From Acidimicrobiaceae bacterium (GTDB taxonomy: Bacteria; Actinomycetota; Acidimicrobiia; Acidimicrobiales; RAAP-2): a DNA stretch of 6,826 nucleotides. The stretch is from NCBI GenBank assembly GCA_003152555.1, contig PMAL01000051.1, positions 3,391 to 10,216 of the forward strand. Reading direction: 5' to 3'. The notes under the pieces are model-generated. The model was given only the letters and a program-made list of their open reading frames with translations, had not been told where the DNA came from and made no database searches. Positions 1-6,669 of this stretch are shown piece by piece. A program made the position numbers and the translations under genes. Positions within the stretch are counted from its first letter, which is position 1; every line of letters starts with the position of its first letter.

Positions 1-254
1 TCGACGCTCAGTTTGTTGACGATAATGCGGTCGCCAATCATGAGGGTCGGTTCCATTGACGCCGAGGGAATGAAGTAGGTCTGGAAGACAAACGTGCGCA
101 CGAGCAGTGACGCCAACAACGCGACCATCACAATGACCGCCCATTCAGTGACAACCTTGCGGTTGCTTGATCGCGGTCGTGGTTCGGGTACGTTGACGTT
201 TTCGGGAATGGGCGCCGAGTCGTCAATCACATCGACGGGCGGCTGGTCAGTCAC
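1..254 (-). CDS. lepB: Type I signal peptidase, N-terminal part (partial, runs off left edge)
   Basis: Type I signal peptidases are membrane serine proteases that cut signal peptides from exported proteins on the outer face of the membrane. Only the first 84 codons are present. Residues 1-36 form an acidic, proline-rich cytoplasmic tail. A hydrophobic segment at about residues 38-52 (WAVIVMVALLASLLV) is the single membrane anchor. It is followed by the family's box with the catalytic serine, FIPSASMEPTL, where Ser66 is the nucleophile, and then by GDRIIVNK at about 74-81. The catalytic Lys and the rest of the protease domain lie outside the window. The start is a GTG, because the pafA stop codon lies in the same frame four codons upstream and no ATG intervenes. 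No clear Shine-Dalgarno precedes it. It begins 9 nt after the pafA stop, so it is probably co-transcribed and translationally coupled with the proteasome genes. Family assignment is firm; the exact paralog is not determined. Confidence 0.88.
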   Translation of the reverse strand, partial: MTDQPPVDVIDDSAPIPENVNVPEPRPRSSNRKVVTEWAVIVMVALLASLLVRTFVFQTYFIPSASMEPTLMIGDRIIVNKLSV

Positions 255-263
255 TTGACAAGG

Positions 264-1643
264 TTAGTCGTGACGCTCGTGGCGCTCGAGTGAGGCCAGC
301 AGCTTCTGGAATCGCTCGTCATTGCTCTTGAAGGGATCTTTTAACAGGACCGTGCGCTGCATCTCGTCATTGAGCTTGAGGTGAACCCAGTCAACCGTGT
401 AGTCCCGACGCCACTCTTTAGCGGCCTTGATGAACGTACCGCGCATATGGGCTCGTGTCGTCGCCGGTGGTATCTGCGACGCGTGCGCGATCTGCTCGTC
501 GGTGACGACGCGTTGGAAGTGGTTGCGCGATTGACGCCGGTAGTACAAACCACGCTCGTAGTTGGTGTCGTGATACAGCAGGTCAATCAGCGCGATCTTT
601 GGGTCGCTCAGTTCGATCCCGCTGCGCTCGCGCTCACGCTCGATGATCTGTAACTTGGCAATCCAGTCCACGCGGTCCGCCAGTCCCATGGGATCGCTGC
701 GATACTGCTCGATGACTTCGCGCCATAGTTTGACCGCGTGCGCCTGATCGGCCGGCACGTCGTGTTGGACCACGAATGTCTCGGCTCGCTCACAAAGGTC
801 CTCTTGTATCTCTAAGGCAGTCATGTCACGACCGCTCAAGAGTTTGACGGGCTCCTTGCTCCACAAGTCGTAGGAGATGTCGCGCAACGCGTTGATTGGC
901 GAAGCCATGTTGTAGTCGCGCAGCACGGTGGTCTTGTCCTCAATCATGGCGAGTACTACCGCAGCCGTACCGACCTTCAGGTACGTCGCGAACTCGCTCA
1001 TGTTGGAGTCACCCACGATCACGTGTAGTCGGCGATATTTTTCCGGGTCAGCGTGCGGCTCGTCGCGAGTGTTGATGATTGGTCGACTGCGCGTGGTGGC
1101 CGAAGAGATTGCCTCCCAGATGTGCTCGGCCCGCTGGCTCATGGAGTACGCGGTGCCCTTGGCGTTGGTCACGACCTTGCCGGCCCCGGTGAAGATCTGG
1201 CGGCTGATGAGGTGGGGAATGAAGACCTGCTCGAGACGGGTCAGGTCTTCTATCCGGTCGATGCAGTAGTTCTCGTGACAGCCGTAGGAGTTGCCCGAGG
1301 AGTCGGTGTTGTTCTTAAAGAGATAGATTTCGCCGCGAATGCCCTCGTCGGCCAATTGTCCCTGCGCGTAGTCCACCAGTTCGCGAAGAATTGCTTCGCC
1401 CGCTTTGTCCTGCGCGACAACGTCGCTCAACGAGTCGCACTCGGCCGTGGCGTACTCGGGGTGGCTGCCCACGTCGAGATAGAGACGGCTGCCGTTTTCC
1501 AAGAAGACGTTGCTGGAGCGGCCCCACGCCACTACTTTTCGGAAGAGAAAGCGCGAGACCTCATCGGGACTGAGTCGCCGTTGACCGCGCAGCGAAAAGG
1601 TGATCCCGTATTCGGTCTCTATGCCGTAGATGCGCCGCAGCAT
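264..1643 (-). CDS. pafA: Pup-protein ligase PafA
   Basis: PafA uses ATP to phosphorylate the gamma-carboxylate of the C-terminal Glu of Pup and joins it to a substrate lysine by an isopeptide bond, marking the protein for proteasomal degradation. It belongs to the glutamine synthetase/gamma-glutamyl-cysteine synthetase-like fold. The 459 residues are close to the M. tuberculosis enzyme (about 452) and collinear with it. Visible signatures are the N-terminal GIETEYG with Glu9 (metal/nucleotide site), LYLDVGSHPEYATAE with the expected catalytic base Asp57, KNNTDSSGNSYGCHENY (110-126), RPIINTRDEPH (187-197) and RRLHVIVGDSNMS (204-216). It lacks the long loop after the first strand that marks Dop, which separates the two paralogs. 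The ATG start follows an AAAGG at 7-nt spacing and gives the family's usual N-terminus. It lies 21 nt after prcA, with no other gene between them. Confidence 0.97.
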   Translation of the reverse strand: MLRRIYGIETEYGITFSLRGQRRLSPDEVSRFLFRKVVAWGRSSNVFLENGSRLYLDVGSHPEYATAECDSLSDVVAQDKAGEAILRELVDYAQGQLADEGIRGEIYLFKNNTDSSGNSYGCHENYCIDRIEDLTRLEQVFIPHLISRQIFTGAGKVVTNAKGTAYSMSQRAEHIWEAISSATTRSRPIINTRDEPHADPEKYRRLHVIVGDSNMSEFATYLKVGTAAVVLAMIEDKTTVLRDYNMASPINALRDISYDLWSKEPVKLLSGRDMTALEIQEDLCERAETFVVQHDVPADQAHAVKLWREVIEQYRSDPMGLADRVDWIAKLQIIERERERSGIELSDPKIALIDLLYHDTNYERGLYYRRQSRNHFQRVVTDEQIAHASQIPPATTRAHMRGTFIKAAKEWRRDYTVDWVHLKLNDEMQRTVLLKDPFKSNDERFQKLLASLERHERHD

Positions 1644-1650
1644 GGGAGGG

Positions 1651-1655
1651 CCTTT
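1651..1655 (-). promoter_or_regulatory. Ribosome binding site of pafA
   Basis: AAAGG on the minus strand sits 7 nt before the pafA ATG, inside the 21-nt prcA-pafA gap. It supports the ATG at 1643 and suggests pafA can initiate by itself rather than only by coupling to prcA. Confidence 0.5.
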
Positions 1656-1664
1656 GCTGACTGG

Positions 1665-2342
1665 TCAGCTCAGGACTTCGCTCACTCTGGCGTCGTTCAG
1701 GCGGGTGAAGGTTCGACGTGATCCACGGTCTTCGAGAATGCCAACCTCGAGGTCGGTCGTCGGCACGGTGCGGTCGGGACCCGCCAGCGCCGCCACGGCG
1801 CTTTTCAGCGTGAACTCGAACGACTGGATCGAATCATCGAGTTCGGCGAAGCGGTCCTTGATGGTCTGGGCGTCGCCGCCGAGCACGACAAATCGCGGCT
1901 CGTCGGTAATGGTGCCCTCGTAGGCAATGCGGTAGAGCTTGGTCGGGTGCAGTTGATTGCCTAATTGGGCGACCAAGATCTCGACCTCGAGCGGTTTTTG
2001 TCCTTCGGTAAACATGTCACCCAGGTGCTGGCCGTAGTAGTTGGCGAGTGCCCGCGCGTCGACGTCCTCGCGCGAATAGGTGAAACCGGTACCGTCGGCC
2101 CAGCGGATCCCCGCCTCACGGAGTCGGTCGAATTCGTTGTACTTGCCCACCCCGGCAAAGGCAATGCGGTCGTAGATCTCGGAGATCTTGTAGAGCGAGG
2201 CCGAGGGATTCTCGGCCACGAGCACCACGCCGCGGTCGTAGATGGCGGCCACGATGGATCGTCCCCGAGCAATGCCCTTCTGGGCGAACTCGGCCCGGTC
2301 CTTTATGAGCTGTTCGGGCGAGACGTAGAACGGCATGCTCAT
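1665..2342 (-). CDS. prcA: 20S proteasome alpha subunit PrcA
   Basis: PrcA forms the two outer heptameric rings of the 20S core particle. It gates substrate entry and provides the pockets that receive the C-terminal tails of the ARC hexamer. At 225 residues it is somewhat shorter than M. tuberculosis PrcA (about 248), with the shortfall mostly in the variable C-terminal tail and the loop near residue 130. The N-terminus (MSMPFYVSPEQLIKDR) matches the actinobacterial gate segment and has no propeptide or N-terminal catalytic Thr, as expected for an alpha subunit. KGIARGRSIVA, VAENPSASLYKISEIYDRI, GKYNEFD and YEGTITDEPRFVVLGG are family signatures. The start codon overlaps the prcB stop (ATGA), and GGGAGG lies 9 nt upstream; a second in-frame ATG two codons later would be too far from this site. 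The overlap suggests coupled, balanced synthesis of the alpha and beta subunits. Confidence 0.96.
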   Translation of the reverse strand: MSMPFYVSPEQLIKDRAEFAQKGIARGRSIVAAIYDRGVVLVAENPSASLYKISEIYDRIAFAGVGKYNEFDRLREAGIRWADGTGFTYSREDVDARALANYYGQHLGDMFTEGQKPLEVEILVAQLGNQLHPTKLYRIAYEGTITDEPRFVVLGGDAQTIKDRFAELDDSIQSFEFTLKSAVAALAGPDRTVPTTDLEVGILEDRGSRRTFTRLNDARVSEVLS

Positions 2343-3133
2343 CGCAACGTGCCTCCCGCGACTCCCCCGCTCTGCGTGCGTCGGTCATTGATGGCCCGAA
2401 AGCGAGTTCCAACCTGGTCGGGCTCGATCTCCTGGAAACCCTCACCATTGATGACGACCATCATCGGAAAGAGGCTGCGCACAAAGTCCGGCCCGGCGGT
2501 GCTGGGATCGTTGTCGCCGGCCTCGTAGAGGGCGAGGGCCGCGAGATCGAGCGCGTCCTCCAGATCAAGGTCGCTGCGAAAGCCGAGGCGCAGCGTGTTC
2601 TCGGCGAAGGGTGTTCCCGAGCCAATGGTTGCGAAGTCCATCCGTTCGTAACACCCGCCCGCGCCGTCGTATTCGAAGATGCGGCCCACTTCGTGGCTGA
2701 CGTCCCAGCCGGCGAGTAGCGGAATCACGATGAGCGGCGACGAGAGGTTGTTGCGCTGGACGATTGGCGACAGGTAGTTGGCCTTACCTTCCAAACTGAG
2801 GGCCGAGTCGGTCATTTTTTCGTAGTGCTCGAAGGAGAGCTGGGCCATGCGAATGAACTCAATGCCCCGCGCGGCGGTGCCCGAGATGGCCAGCGCGGTG
2901 TAGAAGTCGGCCCGTTCAATCTTGCGCACGTCGCGGCTGGCGATGTAGCTGCCCGTCGCCTGACGGTCGCCGACCATGACCACGCCGCCCACGTAGCGCA
3001 CCGCGACGACGGTCGTGGCGTGGGCCGACAGACCCTCACCCGAACGGGTGGGAGCGCTCAGCCCGGAGGACTGCGCGTAGTGAAAAAAGGAGGGCCCGGG
3101 ATCGTCTTGGGCACTGAAGAGCGGGAGACCCAC
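2339..3133 (-). CDS. prcB: 20S proteasome beta subunit PrcB (N-terminal threonine protease precursor)
   Basis: PrcB forms the two inner catalytic rings of the proteasome and hydrolyses peptide bonds with its N-terminal Thr after autocatalytic removal of a propeptide. The precursor has 264 residues. By alignment from memory with M. tuberculosis PrcB, cleavage is expected between Ala39 and Thr40 (HA|TTVVAVRY), leaving a 225-residue mature subunit; the 39-residue propeptide is shorter than the roughly 57 residues in M. tuberculosis. Asp56 (mature Asp17) in GDR and Lys71 in SRDVRK supply the other catalytic residues. YEAGDNDPSTAGPDFVRSLFP near the C-terminus matches the family. Oddities: the residue before Thr40 is Ala, where Gly is the near-universal rule, and the stretch before the catalytic Lys is one residue short, so this Lys is mature residue 32 rather than 33. 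The start is GTG, preceded by a strong Shine-Dalgarno inside the end of pup; the stop overlaps prcA. Confidence 0.96.
   Translation of the reverse strand: MGLPLFSAQDDPGPSFFHYAQSSGLSAPTRSGEGLSAHATTVVAVRYVGGVVMVGDRQATGSYIASRDVRKIERADFYTALAISGTAARGIEFIRMAQLSFEHYEKMTDSALSLEGKANYLSPIVQRNNLSSPLIVIPLLAGWDVSHEVGRIFEYDGAGGCYERMDFATIGSGTPFAENTLRLGFRSDLDLEDALDLAALALYEAGDNDPSTAGPDFVRSLFPMMVVINGEGFQEIEPDQVGTRFRAINDRRTQSGGVAGGTLR
2352..2357 (-). promoter_or_regulatory. Ribosome binding site of prcA, inside the end of prcB
   Basis: GGGAGG on the minus strand lies 9 nt before the prcA ATG, within the last codons of prcB. It decides the prcA start in favour of the first of two close ATGs and complements the ATGA stop-start overlap. 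Confidence 0.65.
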
Positions 3134-3135
3134 TA

Positions 3136-3330
3136 CTACTCCCCTCCCTTTTGGACGTAATTGCGAACGAACTCCTCGGCGTTCTCTTCGAGCACTTCGT
3201 CGATTTCGTCCAACAGGTCGTCCAGGTCGGCCTTTAGTTGGTCACCCTTGGTCGCGTCCACGGAGACCTCGCTCGTCTCTTGACTCGCTCGCTCGGTGCG
3301 CTGCTTTTGAATTCGTTCTTGTTCAGTCAT
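3136..3330 (-). CDS. pup: Prokaryotic ubiquitin-like protein Pup, Glu-ending form
   Basis: Pup is the small, largely disordered tag that PafA links to lysines of proteins destined for the proteasome. It has 64 residues, the same length as M. tuberculosis Pup. The N-terminal half is polar and variable (about 1-30); this end is threaded first into the ARC pore. Residues about 31-58 carry the conserved acidic region (LDDLLDEIDEVLEENAEEFV) that folds into a helix against the ARC coiled coil and docks on PafA and Dop. The C-terminus is YVQKGGE. The final residue is Glu (codon GAG), not the Gln of mycobacteria, so the product is ready for ligation without deamidation. Lysines are at 9, 28, 33 and 61. 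Two consecutive TAG stops follow. The start is an ATG 10 nt after dop; the Shine-Dalgarno there is weak (AGG 13 nt upstream, GAAG too close). Confidence 0.97.
   Translation of the reverse strand: MTEQERIQKQRTERASQETSEVSVDATKGDQLKADLDDLLDEIDEVLEENAEEFVRNYVQKGGE
3139..3147 (-). promoter_or_regulatory. Ribosome binding site of prcB, formed by the last three codons of pup
   Basis: GGA GGG GAG, the codons for Gly62-Gly63-Glu64 of Pup, read as a purine-rich Shine-Dalgarno. GGAGG ends 9 nt before the prcB GTG and GGGGAG ends 5 nt before it. The preceding AAG extends the match. This supports the GTG start of prcB, which also shares a G with the second of the two TAG stops after pup. Confidence 0.75.
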
Positions 3331-3340
3331 ATCTTCAGTT

Positions 3341-4828
3341 CTACCTGTCTAGTGCATCAAGCAGGTCATTGGCGGTAAGGCACCTTTCTAGCAAGTGCGC
3401 GGTCAATTCTGCGGTACCCCGCAGTGGATCCATCATCGGCACGCGTTGCAACGGTCCCGACCCTAAATCAAAGACGACGCAATCCCAGTTCGCGGCCACG
3501 ATTTGCTCGGGATAGCGCGCGACGCACTGGCCGCGAAAAAAGGCCCGCGTGGAGTCCGGCGGGTTGTGAACGGCTTCACGAACTTGATCTACGTCGAAAA
3601 GCTGCAGTAGCCCCACGCGCTGAGCGAGCGAGCGCTCCGCGCGTAAGTCGTGATATTGCAGGTCAATCGCCCGGAGTCGTGCGTCACCGGGCGCTAGGTC
3701 GTAGCGCTCCTGGTAGCCCTCGATCACGCGTAGCTTGGCGACCCAGTCAACGCGGTCGGCCACGCGGTCGCGGTCGCCGTCGACGCCGTCGAGCATCTCG
3801 CGCCACTGGGTGAGTATGAACGTCACTTCTTCGCTCTCAGCGACGGCGCTGCCACCGTCACGTTGGACGTAGTTGTTCGCGAGGTGCCACAACTGGTCCT
3901 GGAAGTCCCACGCCGTTCGGTACAAGTTGTCCTCGCACAGCACCGTGGCGCTGAGCGACGTGTCGAGCGAGAAGGCTCGCACTGCCTGGACCGGGTGTTT
4001 GGGCAGGCTGGGAAAGACGTCAACGCCCTGGTCCTCTAAGACCGCGAGCAGCAAGGACGTCGCGCCGAGCTTGACCATCGTGGCGACCTGGCTCATGTTG
4101 GCGTCGCCAATGATGATGTGCAGGCGTCGGAAGCGCTCGGCGTCGCTGTGCGGTTCATCCCGCGTGTTGATAATCGGTCGTTTCAACGTGGTCTCTAGAC
4201 CGACCACCTCTTCAAAGAACTCCGCGCGCTGGCTGAGTTGGAAGACTGCTCCACCTTGCAAGGCGCCCTCGGTCTCTCCACCCACCTTGCCTGCGCCCAC
4301 CACGATCTGGCGCGAGACAAAGTGAGGCACCATGGCGCGCACGATGTGCGAGAAATCAACGTGACGTCCCACGAGGTAGTTCTCGTGCGTGCCGTAGGAG
4401 TTGCCCTTGCCGTCCGAGTTGTTCTTGTACAGGGTGATTGCCTGATGGACATCTAACGACTCATTGGCGGCCTTCAGCGCGCGGCGCATCACCTCTTCGC
4501 CGGCGCAGTCGTAGAGCGTGGCTTCCAGCGGGGTGCGGCACTCGGGCGAGGAGAATTCCGGATGGGCGTGGTCCACGTAGAGCCGGGCCCCGTTCGTGAG
4601 CACGGTGTTGGCCAGGTGCGTCTCGACGATGGGCGCGAAGGCAATGAGTCCGGGCAGACCACGCGCGTCGAGGTCCGGGGTCTCGCCTTCGAAGTCCCAG
4701 TTGATGCGGGTCCGGCCCTGTTGGGCGTAGGCGTTCACGATGATGCTCGAAGAGACAATCTGATCCTGGTCGGGACCTCCGGCGATGCCGTATTCGGTCT
4801 CGATGCCCAGGACCTTGGGAATGGCCAC
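3341..4828 (-). CDS. dop: Depupylase/deamidase Dop
   Basis: Dop is the PafA paralog that hydrolyses the Pup-lysine isopeptide bond and, in species whose Pup ends in Gln, deamidates that Gln to Glu. From the chosen GTG start it has 495 residues (about 502 in M. tuberculosis). The start gives MAIPKVLGIETEYGI, with Glu10 in the metal/nucleotide site. Residues about 43-74 are the insertion typical of Dop, absent from PafA (WDFEGETPDLDARG and following). LYVDHAHPE holds the expected catalytic Asp86. KNNSDGKGNSYGTHENY (135-151) and RPIINTRDEPH (217-227) match PafA. The reading frame stays open upstream to another GTG at 4897, adding 23 residues, but these resemble no Dop N-terminus, are rich in Ser/Thr/Ala and overlap the end of arc. 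The chosen start lies 4 nt after the arc stop without a clear Shine-Dalgarno, so termination-reinitiation coupling is likely. Confidence 0.95.
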   Translation of the reverse strand: MAIPKVLGIETEYGIAGGPDQDQIVSSSIIVNAYAQQGRTRINWDFEGETPDLDARGLPGLIAFAPIVETHLANTVLTNGARLYVDHAHPEFSSPECRTPLEATLYDCAGEEVMRRALKAANESLDVHQAITLYKNNSDGKGNSYGTHENYLVGRHVDFSHIVRAMVPHFVSRQIVVGAGKVGGETEGALQGGAVFQLSQRAEFFEEVVGLETTLKRPIINTRDEPHSDAERFRRLHIIIGDANMSQVATMVKLGATSLLLAVLEDQGVDVFPSLPKHPVQAVRAFSLDTSLSATVLCEDNLYRTAWDFQDQLWHLANNYVQRDGGSAVAESEEVTFILTQWREMLDGVDGDRDRVADRVDWVAKLRVIEGYQERYDLAPGDARLRAIDLQYHDLRAERSLAQRVGLLQLFDVDQVREAVHNPPDSTRAFFRGQCVARYPEQIVAANWDCVVFDLGSGPLQRVPMMDPLRGTAELTAHLLERCLTANDLLDALDR

Positions 4829-4832
4829 GGTG

Positions 4833-6578
4833 CTAGAGGTACTGGCCGGTACCGACGTGCTGAATTGACCGGCCGCCCTTGACGTCGGTCTCTTCACGGT
4901 TGATCAGGGTGCGGATGAAGATGATGCGCTCGCCCTTCTTGCCCGAGATGCGAGCCCAGTCGTCCGGGTTGGTCGTGTTCGGCAGGTCCTCGTTCTCACG
5001 GAACTCCTGGCGAATTGATTCAATGAGGTCCTCGCTGCGCAGTCCGTGGCCCTTGTCACTGATCTCGCGCTTGACTGCGAGTTTCTTGGCGCGCCGCACG
5101 ATGTTCTCAATCATGGCGCCCGAGGCGAAGTCCTTGAAGTAGAGGATCTCTTTGTCGCCGCCCTGGTAGGTCACTTCCAAGAAGCGATTCTCGTCGTCGA
5201 TGCGGTACATCGCGGTGACCGTCTCTTCAATCATGATGCGGATGGCCTTGTCACGGTCTCCCCCACCGAGTTCATTGACGAGATGCTCGTCAATGGGCAG
5301 CTCCGAGTGCAGGTAGCGCTGGAAGATTTGGGCCGCGGCGTCGGCGTTGGGCCGCTCGATCTTGATCTTCACGTCGAGGCGACCGGGGCGCAGGATGGCG
5401 GGGTCGATGAGGTCTTCGCGGTTGGTCGCGCCGATGACGATGACGTCTCGCAGTGATTCAACGCCGTCAATCTCGGCGAGCAACTGGGGCACGATGGTCG
5501 ACTCCATATCCGAACTGATGCCGGTGCCCCGGGTGCGAAAGAGCGAGTCCATTTCGTCGAAGAAGATAATGACGGGCATGCCCTCTTCTGCCTTTTCCCT
5601 CGCGCGTTGGAAGACAATGCGGATCTGACGTTCGGTCTCGCCGACGTATTTGTTCAAGAGTTCTGGTCCCTTGATATTGAGGAAATAAGAACGGACATTT
5701 CGGTTGCCGGAAAGTTCGGCGACCTTTTGACTGAGCGAGTTAGCAACGGCCTTGGCAATGAGGGTCTTGCCACAGCCCGGGGGCCCGTAGAGCAGGATGC
5801 CCTTGGGTGCCGGCAGCTCGTAGTCCAAGAAAAGCGCGCGGTGCAGGTAGGGCAACTCCACGGCGTCGGTGATTGACTCAATCTGCGCGTCGAGTCCGCC
5901 CACGTCGGCGTAGGTGATGTCCGGGACCTCTTCCAAGATCAATTCTTCGGCCTCTTGGCGCACGAGCTTTTCGGTGAGCAGGTTGGACCGCAGGTCGAGC
6001 AACAACGCGTCGCCGCTGCGAAGTTTCACGTCGCGCAGTGCGTCGGCCAACTCGACGACCCGCTCCTCGTCGGCGCGTCCATAGACGAGCACTCGGCGCT
6101 CGTCGAGGACCTCCTTTACCGTCACCACTTCGCCCTGGCCGTCGGAGTCGCGTACGCCAATCACACTGAAGGACTCGTTGAGCACGACCTCGTTGCCCCG
6201 TTCAATCTGACCGGGGTCCAAACCTGGGTGCAGGGCCACGCGCATCTTGCGGCCCGAGGCGAAGATGTCGACAGTCCCGTCGTCGTTGAAGTCAATGAAG
6301 GTGCCGTAGAGCGCCGGGGGTTGCGTGAGTTTTTCCACTTCGTCGCGTAGCGCCGAGATCTGGTCCCGGGTCTGTTGAATGGTGATGGTCAGCTTCTCGT
6401 TATTGGACCTCGTCTGGGCGACCTGGCCCCGGGCTTCGAGCAACTGCTCTTCGAGCATCTCGATGCGGTGATTGGCCTGATTGACGTCGCTCAGAGCGTG
6501 ATCGCTTGGAGAACTGACGACGATCTGGTCGTCGCTGTTCTCGCTCTCAGACGATGGAAATTGCTCTGAACGCTCCAT
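4833..6578 (-). CDS. arc: Proteasome-associated AAA ATPase ARC (Mpa)
   Basis: ARC (Mpa in mycobacteria) forms a hexameric ring that captures pupylated proteins, unfolds them with ATP and feeds them into the 20S core. The 581 residues (609 in M. tuberculosis Mpa) hold, in order: an acidic disordered tail (1-30); a coiled coil at about 33-85 that binds Pup; two OB-type interdomain barrels at about 90-160 and 160-215; and the AAA module at about 220-470. Walker A is GPPGCGKT (265-272), Walker B is IIFFDE (337-342), the aromatic pore loop is Tyr311-Val312-Gly313, sensor 1 is GATN (383-386), and arginine-finger candidates lie in LRPGRLD (Arg397, Arg400). The C-terminus GTGQYL carries the penultimate Tyr that docks into the alpha-ring pockets. 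The ATG is preceded by AGGG at 7 nt, which may instead belong to a promoter. It is the first gene of the operon and is divergent from the ferredoxin gene. Confidence 0.97.
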   Translation of the reverse strand: MERSEQFPSSESENSDDQIVVSSPSDHALSDVNQANHRIEMLEEQLLEARGQVAQTRSNNEKLTITIQQTRDQISALRDEVEKLTQPPALYGTFIDFNDDGTVDIFASGRKMRVALHPGLDPGQIERGNEVVLNESFSVIGVRDSDGQGEVVTVKEVLDERRVLVYGRADEERVVELADALRDVKLRSGDALLLDLRSNLLTEKLVRQEAEELILEEVPDITYADVGGLDAQIESITDAVELPYLHRALFLDYELPAPKGILLYGPPGCGKTLIAKAVANSLSQKVAELSGNRNVRSYFLNIKGPELLNKYVGETERQIRIVFQRAREKAEEGMPVIIFFDEMDSLFRTRGTGISSDMESTIVPQLLAEIDGVESLRDVIVIGATNREDLIDPAILRPGRLDVKIKIERPNADAAAQIFQRYLHSELPIDEHLVNELGGGDRDKAIRIMIEETVTAMYRIDDENRFLEVTYQGGDKEILYFKDFASGAMIENIVRRAKKLAVKREISDKGHGLRSEDLIESIRQEFRENEDLPNTTNPDDWARISGKKGERIIFIRTLINREETDVKGGRSIQHVGTGQYL

Positions 6579-6584
6579 GTTCTA

Positions 6585-6612
6585 ACCCTAGGGCAGCGCC
6601 GAGACTCGCAAA
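6585..6612 (-). promoter_or_regulatory. Possible promoter of the proteasome operon (leaderless type)
   Basis: On the minus strand, TAGGGT (6590-6585) fits the loose actinobacterial -10 pattern TANNNT. A weak -35-like TTTGCG (6612-6607) lies 16 nt upstream. The A of the arc ATG is the seventh base after the -10 box, so transcription could start at the start codon itself, giving a leaderless mRNA. The same AGGG could instead be a weak Shine-Dalgarno in a longer transcript. The match is poor by consensus, so this is a suggestion. Confidence 0.3.
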
Positions 6613-6616
6613 CGTC

Positions 6617-6627
6617 ACAGGTCCTGT
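6617..6627. repeat. Short perfect inverted repeat in the divergent promoter region
   Basis: ACAGG-T-CCTGT is a perfect 5-bp inverted repeat around one central base, in the middle of the 96-bp gap between arc and the ferredoxin gene. Its position would suit an operator acting on either or both divergent promoters. It is short enough to occur by chance, and no flanking bases extend the symmetry. Confidence 0.35.
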
Positions 6628-6664
6628 AGCCCAGCAACTAAAGTTAATTGACGAGAGAGGCCAC

Positions 6665-6669
6665 GGAGG
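6665..6669 (+). promoter_or_regulatory. Ribosome binding site of the ferredoxin gene
   Basis: GGAGG lies 5 nt before the ATG at 6675, a near-ideal Shine-Dalgarno that fixes the start of the ferredoxin gene. Its strength contrasts with the weak site in front of arc on the other side of the same gap. Confidence 0.75.

Larger units (their letters stand above)
1..6578 (-). other. Probable single operon arc-dop-pup-prcB-prcA-pafA-lepB
   Basis: Seven minus-strand genes follow one another with gaps of 4 nt (arc-dop), 10 (dop-pup), 2 (pup-prcB), a 4-nt overlap (prcB-prcA), 21 (prcA-pafA) and 9 (pafA-lepB). No gap can hold a promoter plus terminator, and I see no terminator hairpin between genes. All parts of the tag-unfold-degrade pathway would thus come from one mRNA starting upstream of arc, though promoters inside genes cannot be excluded. 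Confidence 0.8.

Noticed and set aside
255..263. Terminator between pafA and the signal peptidase gene
   Set aside because: The gap is only 9 nt, with no hairpin or T-run; there is no room for a terminator.
1053..1721. Long plus-strand open frame (222 codons) opposite pafA
   Set aside because: It lies antisense to a well-supported gene, uses third-position bias imposed by pafA, has no recognisable motif, and runs across the pafA-prcA junction. It is a shadow.
2336..2342. Alternative prcA start at the second ATG, two codons downstream
   Set aside because: The first ATG is better spaced from GGGAGG, forms the ATGA overlap with prcB and matches the length of the M. tuberculosis N-terminus.
1965..2528. 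Plus-strand open frame opposite prcA and prcB
   Set aside because: It is antisense to two confident genes, crosses their overlap, and has no family resemblance or ribosome-binding context of note.
3331..3420. Possible internal promoter for pup at the end of dop (TTGACC on the minus strand near 3400)
   Set aside because: No -10-like hexamer lies at a suitable distance downstream of the TTGACC, so the box is probably part of the dop coding sequence only.
5046..6350. Several plus-strand open frames opposite arc
   Set aside because: They arise from the GC-rich codon pattern of arc read backwards; the arc protein is collinear with Mpa through the whole stretch.
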